A stretch of 64,000 nt of DNA from Cristatella mucedo (lineage: Eukaryota; Bryozoa; Phylactolaemata; Cristatellidae): NCBI GenBank assembly GCA_009760855.2, contig WPIO01000069.1:1732001-1796000 (forward strand). The letters are read 5' to 3'. The translations under genes and the position numbers were made by a program. The stretch's first letter is position 1, and the number at the start of each line of letters is the position of its first letter. This document shows positions 12,240 to 23,880 of this stretch, piece by piece. The notes beneath the pieces were generated by a model. It saw only the letters and a list, made by a program, of their open reading frames with translations. It was not told where the DNA came from and searched no databases.

Positions 12240-12415
12240 CACTGCATGCTATTATAAACCATATTTGCATGTGGGGACTGCAAGTTACTTCTGACCAGAC
12301 TAAGCTTGCTGAAATGTAGATGTTACCTCTAATCATTTGATTATGCTCCTTTTACAGCCTATGTAAAATACCCAGAGAGAGATTGAGTTCTCTGATGGCA
12401 TGACTTACTATTGTT
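12240..12415 (+). mobile_element. LINE-1 3' end fragment
   Basis: It carries the CATATTTGCATG word and the tail motif CAGAGAGAGATTGAGTTCTC with TGATGGC, and it is AT-rich after that. It is strongly degraded. Confidence 0.6.
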
Positions 12416-12569
12416 ACCCCAAGTCGACTATACTGCATCGACCTTAAGAGGGTAGCTCAAGTCTGTAAGAATGAGTGGGCCAAAACAAATCGCAGTTTAT
12501 AGGTTGAGTAATTTAAAGATGAAATCACTGAATTACGTACGTTGACTAACCCATCGTCTCTCGTAGCTC

Positions 12570-13046
12570 ATGTGCATGGCCCTACTCACATCAAGGGTCA
12601 CACGCTGGACCAGATTTTCTCGTACAAATGCACTTTTTCATCACCAATTATTACCAACTCCTGCCTATCTGACCACATGCAGATTTAATTCATTTATTTA
12701 TTTATCTTATTCAATCTACAGTGTTCCCACCTCCTCCCCTAAAATAACCTGTGAATCGCGAAACCTCAAGACCGTTGACATCCACGCTGTCCGTGAAAGA
12801 ATATCTGCTTCGCCTCTGCTGCTCAGTCCTCCCTCCGATCTGTTGTCATTGGTAGAGAGCTACAACACGACACTAGCTGACTCGCTCGACGAGTTTGCAC
12901 CTCAGACTAAGCGCACTGTGAGCCCTAGCCCAGACGGCCGATGGTTTACCACAGACAATAAACAAGCAAGGTCTACTAAGCACGAGCTTGAAAAAGCAAA
13001 CAAAAGATCAGGACTAACGGTCAATCGACAGGCATATGAAGACTAG
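12570..13046 (+). pseudogene. LINE-1 endonuclease C-terminus and linker
   Basis: The 158-residue stretch reads from the endonuclease end into the charged linker that precedes RT (FAPQTKRTVSPSPDGRWFTT, then KHELEKANKRSGL). The same linker is found on the minus strand at 59717-60028, confirming one family. The ATG is internal. Confidence 0.7.
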
Positions 13047-13562
13047 TCAAGGTCGTACCAATCAATCTTAGCAAAGGCCAAGTGTTGCTTTTATAACAAA
13101 TATTGTTGAATCACGGATGCACAACCTAAGACTGGTGATAACGACGATCAACCATCTCCTCAACCGACCGCTCTCAGATTAGCTCCTTACCGATGATCCT
13201 CGTGATGATCTAGCCGATCGCACCTCTCGATTCTTTGTGCAGAAGATGGGCAAGATCAGGGAGTCCATCCCTGCGATGGCATCACCTCTAGAATGCTCTT
13301 CCCCGATTCTTGGCTGCACCACAATGTCTACATTTAAGCAGGTTACTAGTGATCTCATCCTAAATTTCATATTACAATCAAAGATGACAACAAGTCCTCT
13401 GGACCCTATTCCCACTGTCCTGTTCCTATGTTGCATTGATCTGCTGCTGCCATGCATAACTAACATCATGAATAACTCACTAACCTCAGGTCATGTCCCA
13501 GCACCTTTAAAAAAGCTGTAGTCAGGTCATTTCTCAAGAAACCGACACTGGACCAAGAGAAC

Positions 13563-13907
13563 TTGAGCAACTACCGCCCAGTCTCCCATCTACCATTCCT
13601 TACTAAGACACTGAAATGGGTCGTGGCAGAACAACTGAACTCACATATTGAAACCTCAAACCTTGCTAGTAACTTACAGTCTTGCTCTAGAGCTAATCAC
13701 TCCAAAGAGTCAGCGTTGCTTAGGCTGTACAACGACCTATTTAGGAATGCAGACATGGGTAGAATGTCTCTGCTTGTTTTGCTCAATCTTTCGGGAGCTT
13801 TTGATACTATCGATCGCAAAGTTCTTCTAGAGCACCTCTCAGCTTGCCTGGGCATCACTGGCATTGCTCTACAATGGTTCAGATCATATCTCAGTGGGAA
13901 GCTCTAG
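13563..13907 (+). pseudogene. LINE-1 reverse transcriptase, N-terminal half
   Basis: The open stretch contains the RT fingers, the AEQLNSHIETSNLAS segment and region A (LNLSGAFDTIDRKVLLEHL), and ends in a stop just after FRSYLSGKL. Downstream RT continues in other frames at 13930-14430. Confidence 0.8.
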
Positions 13908-15178
13908 AGTATTGACGTGAATGAACAAAGATCATCCGAGGTACCTATAAGTTATGGGGTACCTCAGGGCACCGTGTCAGGTACGGTTTTTTCACGGTTT
14001 ATACTCTCCCACTTGCCGATAAGATTGACGAGCACAATCTAGGCTTTCACTTTTATAGGAATGACACTCAGTTTTACTTTTTTTTTTTATCTCTCCCAGC
14101 CTTCAACCACCTCGAATTCTGTCAACGTACTTGCTGCATGTATTCATGACATCCACACATGGCTGGCAGCGAGTTTTATAAAACTAAACGATGATAAAAC
14201 CAACTTACTAGTTATGGGCAAACCCAGTGCGATTCAGAAATTGGAACTGCTGACGCTCAAAAGTGGCTCTGCATGCCCTGTTAAATCAGCTCGAAATCTA
14301 GGTGTCATGTTCAAAAGTGACCTATCCTTAGACGACCACATCAACTCCACCTTCAAATCTGCCTACTTTCACCTACGTAACATTGCTAAAATGTGGGCAT
14401 GTTTAGATAAGGGTACCACGTCTAAATAGGTCCATGTAGTTGTGACATTCCCACTTGATTTCTGTAACTCGCTGCTCACTGGCCTGCCGGCATGTGCAAT
14501 GTGGCGATTATAGCTCCTGCAAAACTCAGCAGCTAGGCTGGTCTGTCGTGAACGTCGCAGTTGCCACATCACGCCACTTTTCGCCGACCTGCAATGGCTA
14601 CCAGTCAAGCAACGGATCAACTTCAAAGTTTTGTCGCTCACTCTTAGGTCACATTATTCTTTGGCTTCAGCCTACCTCTCAGATCTACTCCACCACCAGG
14701 CGTATCTCAGATCTACTCCACCACCATCGTACCACCGGCTTTTCGGAATCCAACAGTTTATCATTACCTTGTAAAAACCTTTAAATCCATTGGAGACCAT
14801 GCATTTAGCTCATATGCTCCCAAAGCTTAGAATTCACTCCAGACTTGCCTCAGAACATCCCCCGACTTGACCAAATTTGAAAAGATCTTAGAAACCCTTA
14901 TTCGGGACAGCATTTAGTGGGTCCCTGTGATTCGTCCTTCATGTGCTTATGCGTGCTGACACTGCGCATGCTGCCAGTAACCACAGTTGCATGCTGTCCC
15001 TGTGCATGTCACCCCTAACCATGCTATTCAAGTTATTTGTTTATCAAGCCTGATATTACTCACGATTCAATCGCGTATCCCTTTGCAGGAAATGTAAAGC
15101 ACCTTGGTAGAGATTGAGTTCTCTGAGGGCGCATTATCGAGTGCATCATTATTATTATTATTATTATTATTTTCATCA

Positions 15179-16979
15179 TCTAAACTTTCCTTGAACATGT
15201 TGGAATCAGCAACAGAAGGCTGATTCCCGATGAATGAAGTTCATGTTGCAAGCAGTATCAGAACTTGGTCATTTGTGACTGACTACACCCCGTTATGGGA
15301 TGGAGACAGAGACCGAACGTATAGACACTGTCAGCCACAGAAGATGTTTATGAGTTCCTGGGATTCAGTTTTGTCGAGGCAATTGATTGTGGTCTTTCAT
15401 GACACCGTCGATTGTAAATTGCTTGAGACAGCAAACTATAACACTGTTACCTGCTGCTATTTACTTAGGGTGGCTAAGCTTTGAAGCATGCTTCCGACAA
15501 TGCATGTTTTTACTAATTATGTCTAGCCCAGTACCTAAAGTGGTTTCCAGAAACAAGGTCCATACAATAGTAAGTTCTTTTGAGGTGCTATTTAATTGAA
15601 TGAATTATATAAATAAATGTAGCACGAATAGCCTGGGGTAGCTAATACTGACCTCATCCTTGGGGGCCAGATAGATTAGTCCTTTTGAATTGTTGTTACA
15701 TTGTATATAGATTTGACCTTTCTAATGTAATAATTTTTCATAACCTTGTCGGATTTCATGGTTTCAAAAAAATTAATTTATGTACGGCTCATGGGAATTT
15801 TATATATTTGTACGCCCTTCGCATTTACCTTAGTATTTGAGCCTACGACCTCGGCCAGACCTTCAAGACATGTTCCAGTGCAAGTTCATGGCTGCACAGT
15901 TGTTCACGTTGCAAATGCCCATCAATGGACACTATATTAATTAAAGCTAGTGTTAGCTATGGCGATGGACTACTTTATTTGTAACAAATTGTACACATTA
16001 ATATTTTCATCTGTATCCTTGTCATACATATATATCAGGCATCAAAACTTGTGACGGCATTTCTATCTTTTTAAGTTTGAAAGGCAAATTTAATCTAAAA
16101 GCTTTCTTTCCATCTATTTTAGCTGGTTTTATCAGAGGCTACTGTGGCCCCTTAATTTTTCAGTCTATAGAGACTTCATGGCTCTGATTTCTTATCATTC
16201 GATCAACACTATACTATTGGTCAGCCTGACGGACCATAGGCTAGTACTATTCAGAAAGGAGCTCGCTACGCCATTGGATGTGTGGCTGCTACAGCTGACT
16301 CTCTCATCTCATCGAGCTTGGAAAAGTCGATGCTACGCAATGGGAGAAAGCAATGTTTGGTAGACTGCTTCAGTCGAACAGGTTATCCTCAATGGAGACG
16401 GACGTTTAGCATGCGAGTGAATGACATCTGTCCTTTGCCCTCATCTTCAGTACTGTACCTGGCTCTGAATGGCTGTGACAGAGTGACAGCCATTCAGGGA
16501 ACAGGATGGTCAGCTGCTGCCTGATCTGCCCTGCACTGGCAGCACTGCTTGGAATATGTCATTGCGTAGAGGACGGATGACGGTGCTAGCTCTGCTGGCC
16601 TCCGACAGAAAGACTGTTACTGTGTACCCTGCTCTAGGCTCAAAAAGAAACAAATAGCATGGAGCAGATGCACGTGCTTGTTGTTCGAATAATGCTCTAC
16701 ATAGTTGCCTTCTATCTAGAGCATATCGTATGGAGCAATGTATTGTATGGAGGACTTGCATACTTGTCGTACCATCATATTACTATTATTTAGTGGTAAC
16801 AACTCAAATTCAATCGTTTCGACGTGTACCTTAAATGTTTAGGTCAGAAGCCAAATAAAATTCTTTGCTTAGCACTTGAAGCTGATAAATTGCTGTCAGC
16901 CTAAGCAACCTTATAGCAGCTGTTCAATCAAGAGCTACAATTAGCTGTGGTCAAATACTAAAACACAACTAAAATGCAA
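15179..16979. other. Unassigned AT-rich interval
   Basis: No gene was recognised. Minus-strand 15840-15900 has a B-box-like TAGGCTCAAATACT next to CGAGGTCG and may be a SINE-2 shred. A strong inverted repeat is listed separately at 16465-16497. Confidence 0.4.
16465..16497. repeat. Perfect 12-bp inverted repeat
   Basis: CTGAATGGCTGT at 16465-16476 is the exact reverse complement of ACAGCCATTCAG at 16486-16497, with a 9-nt spacer. It can form a hairpin as DNA or RNA. No poly-T run or gene context identifies a function. Confidence 0.75.
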
Positions 16980-17700
16980 CTCAATTACTGTGCTAATGAG
17001 GGGCCTCGGGTGACTCCTAGGGCTGTGAGGACTTTACCGAATTTCTCTGTGGTGCCTTCATGTTTTCAGCTGCTATTTTTGCTGCGATTGTTCATCTTCT
17101 GTCCTCGGAGATGCTACAAAAAACAGGACCTGCTTAGCATAAGGTGCAATGTTGCCATTAGTCGATACTTACCGGCTTGCCTTCTGAGGAGGGTCTGCAT
17201 CCTGCGTTTTCCCTATCAACAGCTCGGCTATCCAACCTCCGAACCGTAAGTTTAGAGGGCTGAATAGTACTCGTTGGTGTAATAGGTCACCTGCCGTGGT
17301 CCAGCATGCTGTGAAACTTCGACTAGCGGCCATTACTAAGATCAAATTCTAATTCAAAAGGCCTGTGTCCCTCGGGCCGGATACAGGCCCACGTGAATAC
17401 AAGCCACTTCAGACCAGTCGCCCGGTTGTTAGACAGCCACTTAAATTCCGCCCGCTAAATGGCAGCTGCCTAAAAACCAACGGGTTGCTTATCCGCGATC
17501 AGGTGGTCCAGGAGAAGCTAGATGCATTTCTGCTTACCGAAACTTCGATGACCCTTCAGTCCAGGAGCTGTGTACCCAGGCTAGGTTCGGTGGGCTGGGA
17601 CCGGGCTGCTATAATGAGGGTAAAGGTCACCGGCGAGGCAGTGGTTCAACCTATGGCATGTGTGGTGACATGAGGTCACTGGGCTCTTGGATAGGAGAAG
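16980..17700 (+). mobile_element. LINE-2 5' end fragment with endonuclease start
   Basis: It is homologous to 7130-7900, including ATGCTACAAAAAACAGGACC, the CAACAGCTCGG word and GTGGTCCAGCATG. The open stretch 17365-17673 encodes KFRPLNGSCLKTNGLLIRD, then QVVQEKLDAFLLTET, the N-terminus of an APE-type endonuclease; the ET pair is the metal-binding glutamate motif. The RT part is absent. No SINE interrupts this copy, so it gives the pre-insertion state of the copy at 7505. Confidence 0.75.
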
Positions 17701-18714
17701 TTGGCAGAGTAAGCCGTGTTGTTGGAGGCTCCTGGTCTCCAACGAGTTATGCACCTGGATGATTGCAGGTGTGCCTCGGCTATGCGGCTAGGCACTCAAG
17801 GCGACGAGTACCCAAGGCCGAAGCTGAGCTGGATCGCACCCTCGTTGTTGGGACTTGTATATTCCGAGTTCCCCGTGTAGCTTGTTCGTGACCCCCCACC
17901 CGTGTTGGCGTCTTTCAGCGGAAGCTCTCGACGTTTGTGGACGTCTGCTCCATCTATCCTAGAATACTCAGCTAGCCGGGTCTGGTACGGTGTATGCCTG
18001 TATTGGTGGGACGGAGGCCGGCGATGGTGTGACGGTTGAAGCCGACTGACCAACTAACACAACACGTTTGTTCGCCTTGCTGCATCGTCTGGACGTCCCT
18101 ATATTGTACTTTGCTTAGGACCATCCCTATAGACTTTTTTAGTTCCCCTGTTGTTGTTGGTGCATGCGTTATTATAAAGAGGTCGAACCAGACTGCCGCT
18201 CGTCTTACTCTAGCTCAGCAGCATGGAGAGTGGCAGCCTGGCCGGAGTATACATACATCCTGGCATGTTAATTACGGGCATTGATATTCCCAGCAAAAAT
18301 ATATATTCACGTCGACACAGACAGGCAGGGACGCACATAAGCCCACCCACTTGCAAGAATATCTACAAATTAAACATACACAATATTGCATCTGAGGAAA
18401 CAGAGTGCAGCCTAAGCGGAATAAATATTCGGCATTGTGCTTCGAGTTATCGGTCAAGCTAAGGTCAACACATAAAAGTCCCAAACAAACGTTGACAGTT
18501 TTAATAGAGTTACATTCTAGCCAATCCTGGAAGCGTTTTCGAGCAAGGCCTAACCGCATGCGAGGGAACGTGAGGCAAGAGGCTGCGAGCTTGGGCCATG
18601 GCCCTGCGATAGATCGAAGGGCCTGAAAAGCCGCCGGCTCTCGAAAGCTCGAGGGCAGACGATTGCTCGAGGTGGATGACTTCCCAGTTCAGTATAAACT
18701 CGTGTATTGGCGGC
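17701..18714. other. Unassigned interval
   Basis: The first half may still be LINE-2 coding DNA too decayed to assign. 18036-18700 has overlapping motif-free frames on both strands. No host gene is supported. Confidence 0.35.
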
Positions 18715-18811
18715 ATCGTGATTCTTTTGCAACAATTACTCTCGTGCTACCGACTACGGCACATTCTTTCCAGCCGTCCTAACCGGCCATTTACAGGCTA
18801 CATTTACTCAC

Positions 18812-18842
<31 letters not shown>

Positions 18843-19330
18843 TCACTTGATGCCCTCAGAGAACTTAATCTCTCTCTAGGCGCTTTACATTTGCAGTAAA
18901 GTGAAATGCAATTGAATGGTAAGTAAAATCATGCTTGAAAAACAAACGAAATGAATAATATGGTTAGGGGTGACATGCACAGGGTCAGCATGCAAATGTG
19001 GTTAGTGGCAGCATGCACAATTCAATCGTTCAAAAGTTTCCCTTGCAGCAACCGTAAGGAGCCTAGAAAGAGATTGAGTTCTCGGAGGGCACTTTATCAA
19101 GTGCATTATTATTATTAATCATACTTACTACCTCAACTGCTATCCTGACTCTGCTATGTTTCCCACTTTCTCATTGTTTCGTGAGATGAAGTCTATTGGC
19201 TGCAGAAGTGGTGCCGAAAGCCGAATAGGCTGTGAGCGGGCTTTACAAAACGCTCCCGCATAACACCAACATTGTCTTTGTGGCTTTGTTGAGTTAGAAA
19301 AGGAGATAGATTACATTACATTGCTTTGCA
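18715..19330. mobile_element. Nested LINE fragments, head to head
   Basis: Four pieces abut. 18715-18795 is LINE-2 C-terminal coding sequence (+). 18795-19018 is a LINE-1 3' end on the minus strand, with its ATT tail at 18815-18841. 19020-19118 is a LINE-1 3' end on the plus strand. 19119-19330 is a LINE-2 3' end (+), including GGGCTTTACAAAACG. The LINE-1 pieces appear to have landed inside one LINE-2. Confidence 0.7.
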
Positions 19331-19904
19331 CTACATCTGTGGACAACAAGTGCAATATTGTTATTAAATCACAGATCTTACAATAACTTCCACCAGCCGA
19401 GGGGGATTACGGACCGTAACCAGTGAAGGTCTTGCCCCCTCCCACAGTGGCACCTCCGGGCGAATTCGAAGAGGACCTCTTTCAGAGTCGGGGCAATTGA
19501 CGGAGGCTGGCCGCCAGGATAGGCGGGAATGCTAAAGGAACCACCAGCCTGGCGCTAGCTAGCTAGGCAGTGTAGGAAGCGAAGCCTGGTGTCAGGCTGA
19601 TTAGAGAGCAGTTAATCAAGATCCTCTGATCCGGCACAGTCGTGAACCGAACGAGTGCAACGATTCGATTAATTAAGGTCTGGTGGATAGGAGCTTTGCC
19701 GAACGGTGGCTGAGTCCAGAATCCATGAAAAAGCTGACTCTGTGCCGGCTACCTGTCGGAGTTGATCGTCGATGGTGCTCACTCTCCACTCCACTGGGTC
19801 AGAGAATAGCCGGGGACCCAGCCGGTCGCACAGCACAGCAGCGCCATAGGCAGCAGACGCTAGCTACCAGATTACGGCTCCGACTTGAGCCGACAGACAG
19901 CTAG
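19331..19904. other. Unassigned GC-richer interval
   Basis: The base composition changes abruptly from the AT-rich LINE on the left. Short frames show no motif. It is bounded on the right by a LINE-1 tail, so it may be old mobile DNA. Confidence 0.35.
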
Positions 19905-19964
19905 TGCACCAAATGTAAAGCGCCTAGAGAGAGATTGAATTCTCTGATGGCGCTTTATCAAGTG

Positions 19965-19996
<32 letters not shown>

Positions 19997-19998
19997 GT
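19905..19998 (+). mobile_element. LINE-1 tail with long ATT repeat
   Basis: AAATGTAAAGCGCCTAGAGA opens the stem-loop, and GATGGCGCTTTATCAAGTGC closes it before an ATT repeat of about ten units. This is one of the best-preserved tails in the window. Confidence 0.8.
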
Positions 19999-20177
19999 CT
20001 CTTTTACCCGATGCAGAGCAGAGGTGTGTGCTGGAGGGTGACTCAAGAGGCCGTGAACCCTGGACAGTAGCCATGCCATAAATCGTACAGCCTAAGCCGC
20101 CAGGGGCTGTGCCCTCCCAGCGGTAGAGGGGGCGGACCACTGCTCCAGGCAGATGGCTCGTCAGTCCGAAGCAAAGC

Positions 20178-20420
20178 CATTTATTGACAGCATCCTTTGG
20201 GGACATCCCTCTACGTCAAACAGCCGCCATCCGCCCGGCGGCTCTGGAACGAACAATGGCTCAACAGTGCAACCCTAATGCATGCATGAAGCAAAAGGGC
20301 TGCCGGAGGAGTAGGGGAGGGGGAGGGTGGGGCTAGGTCCCTTCTCCCCCTCTCTGCAGCCGTCTAGAGTTCTCGGGATGGGCTTGATCGGCATGGATTC
20401 TGCTAACGACGAGATTAAGT
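20178..20420 (+). mobile_element. Possible LTR fragment
   Basis: TTTGGGGACATCCCTCTAC at about 20198, then CCGGCGGCTCTGGAACGAAC, resemble the LTR-like piece at 29013-29290. The related word TGCTCGTTCTCGCTACCCAG at about 21098 matches the 3' part of that piece, so the two halves may be separated by inserted DNA. No retroviral-type genes are visible nearby. The class is uncertain. Confidence 0.35.
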
Positions 20421-21054
20421 GTTAGAGCTTGGAGACTTGAGCCCGATGGGGGTAACCCTGTTTAAAACCGAACTTCAGCAAGTAGAAACGCATAAAGTCA
20501 TTTATTTCGCTGATAGCTGCTCCATAAAATGTAGCTGCATATTCGCTCCGAAGTCGAAAATGCCGTTAACCTGATTCAGGAGCAGCACCGTCAGAATCAT
20601 GTCAAATCAATCTGAATAACCATGTGTGGAAAAGCTCAATGAAAGAATGCATGCTACGTTTGGCTATCGCTACGATATAAAAGATGGTAGCAATTTTCTT
20701 AGCAAAGGAACAAGTGTGCAAGTTCTTGGGAACACTTTCCAGCTACTCCGGGCATGCAGATACGCCCTCAGGGGCGCCCGAAGAGGGCACCGGAGGTTGT
20801 CCCGAATCAGCCATCAATATTGAAATATTTCTCGAAAAAATAGGCTCAATTTTCGTGATTGAGCCCTGGACCCTTGCCCTGGATCTAGTCCGCCGCTGCC
20901 TAAATCCTCAATAAAATCATAGCTTTCGAAATCGCTGTCTTTCTTTTAACGAATAAAACTCGGCGAGCCCGACATTTTTAGCCTATTTGCATATAATTTT
21001 GACCAATATTCAGGCAGTTTTCGCAGTCTGCCTGCACCCGGGTTACCGTGGAAA

Positions 21055-21078
21055 CCCGGGTTACCATGGTAACCCGGG
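21055..21078. promoter_or_regulatory. 24-bp perfect palindrome with X-box (RFX-like) core
   Basis: CCCGGG-TTACCATGGTAA-CCCGGG is its own reverse complement. Its centre GTTACCATGGTAAC (21060-21073) fits the RFX-factor X-box pattern GTNRCC-N2-RGYAAC. It is the middle of an 18-bp tandem repeat starting at 21037, 21055 and 21073 (each CCCGGGTTACC). Function is inferred from the motif only; no adjacent gene is recognised. Confidence 0.5.
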
Positions 21079-21147
21079 TTACCGCAATCGGGCTCACTTG
21101 TTGCTCGTTCTCGCTACCCAGTCCGACGACACGCTGTCCGGAGGTAG

Positions 21148-21290
21148 TGTAATGAAATGTATCTCCGTCTGTTGCTTCGCAAAGCCATACGGATTACGTG
21201 GGTATTAGGTAGGAGAGCTCTGTCTAGCGCACTGACAACCTGAGCGGCTTTCGGTGAGCATTCAATAACCAACAAGCACACCTTGCTCAA
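21148..21290 (-). mobile_element. LINE-2 3' end fragment in unit 1
   Basis: The minus strand matches the LINE-2 3' terminus seen at 43957-44080 and 57980-58115. Shared words are GTATCTCCGTCTGT (as reverse complement), the AAAGCCG..AGGTTGTCAG region and TACGTGGGTAT. The second copy is at about 25215-25357. Confidence 0.65.
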
Positions 21291-23040
21291 ATAGCTCCTA
21301 CGCTGGGGATGCGCAGCCGCAGCCTCAACGTGCAAATCGCACTACGAGCTACGGCAAGCTCATCTACAAGCCTGAAAATGCGTCGTGCATGCATCAGTAA
21401 GCGTGCATGCAAAAGTGCATGTCCCCCAACGTATTAGGCTCGGCTACGGTTAAGGACGCGGGTGTTCGCGTCCGGTCAGATCTCAGGCCTCAAGCTCAGC
21501 ACTCGTAGCGGTGCTAGTCTCGACCCACGCGTGACGAATGCAGGCGACGCCAGAACCTCGTAGCAAGGCTATTTACTTGTAGGTGCTGCCCCAGTTCACG
21601 CAGGAACGCCGACACTAGCAGAAACACGGCGGCAACGACGGGTGCTCTTATCAAGTCAGTATACATAATCCTGACAAATCAATTTAACAGCAGCGAACGG
21701 GTCCAGACTTAATCCGACGGCTTTGTGACCTATAGCTTTGCGACAATCAGCTCCTCTGTCTGTGCCCCGAGTCTCAAATCTTCCCCGACTCTATCTCACG
21801 GCGCCGGCCTTTACCATGCCTCAGCGATAAACCGTCACATAATCTTGTAATCCTGAGCAATCGCTAATCGCCATGTATCGGCCAGTATAGCTAGCACCGC
21901 CGTTACAACGGGGTGAAATTGTTTAGGTCCTCAATAAAAATTAAAGGCTAATTCACAATAAAATAACGCTCGTTTGTTTTTATACCCCACTGTGCTATTT
22001 CAAATGAAAGCGACGGCTATTGCATCGACCATGGCTCAGGCCTTTAGACATTAGCTACAGATGCGCCAACGGAATGTGAGCTGCACTGCTGCACTCAAGT
22101 GAGATTCTTCGATGCCAGTATGACTCCTAAAATCCATGACGGTTGATCGCCTACATTAAATAACCACCAAAGTGACAATCTAGAGCAGCAACAAGAAGCC
22201 TTTACTTTGGAAAGAACGCCAGCCTAATTCAGCCGTGTCACGAACAGGCGCAGTGTAGCTCCAGAATCCGCCCTACTAGAGGAGGTGCAGTTTCGGCGCA
22301 GTGAAGCGTACAACAGGGCCTACTACTTCCGTCTTGTCAAGTGAGCAAGTCAGAACTCAGGCAGGAGTGTCGAGAAGAGAAGCTCAAAATTAAGCGGACC
22401 TCGCCGCCGCAGCGACCATGGACTATGGCGACGCAAACTACAAAGCAAATGAGGTCGCGAATATTGCACAGCATTTCTCAGGACGCATCGTATTGGTGAT
22501 TGTATCAGCCTCGTCGGGCAACTGACCGGAGGTCTGTTGACTCATGTTAGAGCCGGCATACATTGTCCAGCAGCTGCTTTGTCACTGCTGTGCCCTAAGG
22601 CCACACAGGTCGATCGACTATTATCTGCCCCTGTAGAACAGGGTTAGTGAACGTCAGCCCTCTGGTCGGACTGGCATTCAGCAGAATCAGCTGGTCTGTG
22701 GACCGGCCATCAAGGCCGTCCTGTAAGTTAAAGTGTAAATAGTGGCATCGCGTAAATAAGACCACAGTCAATCGCATAGCCGAGCCCGTTGGTTTCGTGG
22801 CTATTTCTGACCAGCCTTTACCACTCATTCCATCGCTGGGTCAGACTTCTGGAGCTTGATTAACTGCACCTGGCTATGCCCCACCTTCGGCTCGGCCTCA
22901 TTTCCTGCTTGTTGCCTCCCCGACTCAATCTGGTGAATTCTTTTAGCAATAGTGGCTGACCCGTCTGGTCAGCCGCTCCATTCGCACCAGCTTTGGACGA
23001 AATCGATCATCCTCGACTTCCCCTAGGGGTAGCTCAGAGG

Positions 23041-23472
23041 TCACGACCTCCTTTGCCGGCGTTGGCTGCGCTCTGATACGACGTGGCTGGCTAGGCCACC
23101 TAGCGGTGGCACGTCGAGCCTGGCCTTGCTCGACCCTTGCAACGCCAGCTCCTGGCGTCTCAGAAGCAGCTCCTGCCGCTCTTCTCGTCTCCTCAACCCG
23201 GCCCTCTCGCTCCAGCCACTCCTTCGCATACGGCTTTTACTCGTGTCCAGTCGCTGCTCCCCCCCTGTCCTTGCGCTCGTCCTCGCCTCGCTGTTCCTGC
23301 CGTTTCCGCTCCGCGAAATCTCCCTTGCATCGTTGCTCCCACTCCACGGGTTCTTCGTACCGTCGCTGTTCCCGCTGGTCCGGCTTCTTGCGCTCTTCCT
23401 CCCGCCACTCGGTCTCGGTCGCGAAACAGGTCTCCTCACTCCCACACTAAGCACTCTATTCCCTTGCAGCAA
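23041..23472 (-). other. Unassigned Arg/Glu-rich frame in unit 1
   Basis: The minus strand from about 23450 to 23040 is biased to Arg, Glu, Gln and Ser in two overlapping frames, giving coiled-coil-like runs such as RREERQELLLRRQELAL. The composition resembles the variable N-terminal part of some transposon proteins. No catalytic or zinc motif is seen. A 1-bp C-run difference shifts the frame in unit 2 (27110-27415), so it is probably not maintained as a gene. Confidence 0.25.
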
Positions 23473-23750
23473 ATGTAAAGCGCCCAGAGAGAGATTTAGT
23501 TCTCTGAGGGTGCTTTATCAAGCGAGCTATTATTGCTATTGTTATTGTAGTTCGTACGTACGTATGTATGCATGTATTGTATGCCGGCTCCTGACTTGTG
23601 ACCGTAAGGTCAAGGGAGCGTGTAGTTCGTATGTATGTATTGTATGCAGGCTCCTCTGATAAGCCACTGGTGAGCTGTTTGAAGCACCACCGAGAGGGGC
23701 CTGTGCACAGCTGTGGTCCGCCTGTGATGTGGTATGGACACAGGCCGGGA

Positions 23751-23880
23751 ACCAGCTGGTGGCCAGATGGTGGATTCGCCATCAGGGTCGGCCAGTGCAC
23801 TGCTGCGGTCCGCCTTTGATGGGGCATGGACCAGCTGGTGGCCAGATGGTGGATTCACAATCAGGGTCGGCCGGTGCACA
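23751..23880. repeat. Short minisatellite in unit 1
   Basis: A block with CCAGCTGGTGGCCAGATGG, then TGGATTC and ATCAGGGTCGGCC, occurs at about 23751 and again about 81 bases later. A partial, more diverged version precedes it at about 23696. The same array is found near 27819-27948 in unit 2. Confidence 0.65.

Larger units (their letters stand above)
12540..15178 (+). mobile_element. LINE-1 family copy, longest in the window
   Basis: The order is: end of the APE endonuclease (HVHGPTHIKGHTLDQIFS, then a SDH-type ending near 12665), the linker with LLSLVESYNTTLADSLDEFA, RT fingers (NYRPVSHLPFLTKTL at 13567), region A (LLNLSGAFDTIDRKVLL at 13785), region B (broken), region C (FYRNDTQF near 14052, YADD lost), thumb and C-terminus to about 14790. 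The 3' untranslated end has the stem-loop tail and an ATT repeat at 15105-15175. A 24-bp stretch near 14679-14720 is tandemly doubled. Confidence 0.85.

Noticed and set aside
23041-23472. Arg/Glu-rich frame as a conserved duplicated gene
   Set aside because: The second copy is frameshifted by a 1-base C-run change and no motif is present; a gene is not supported.
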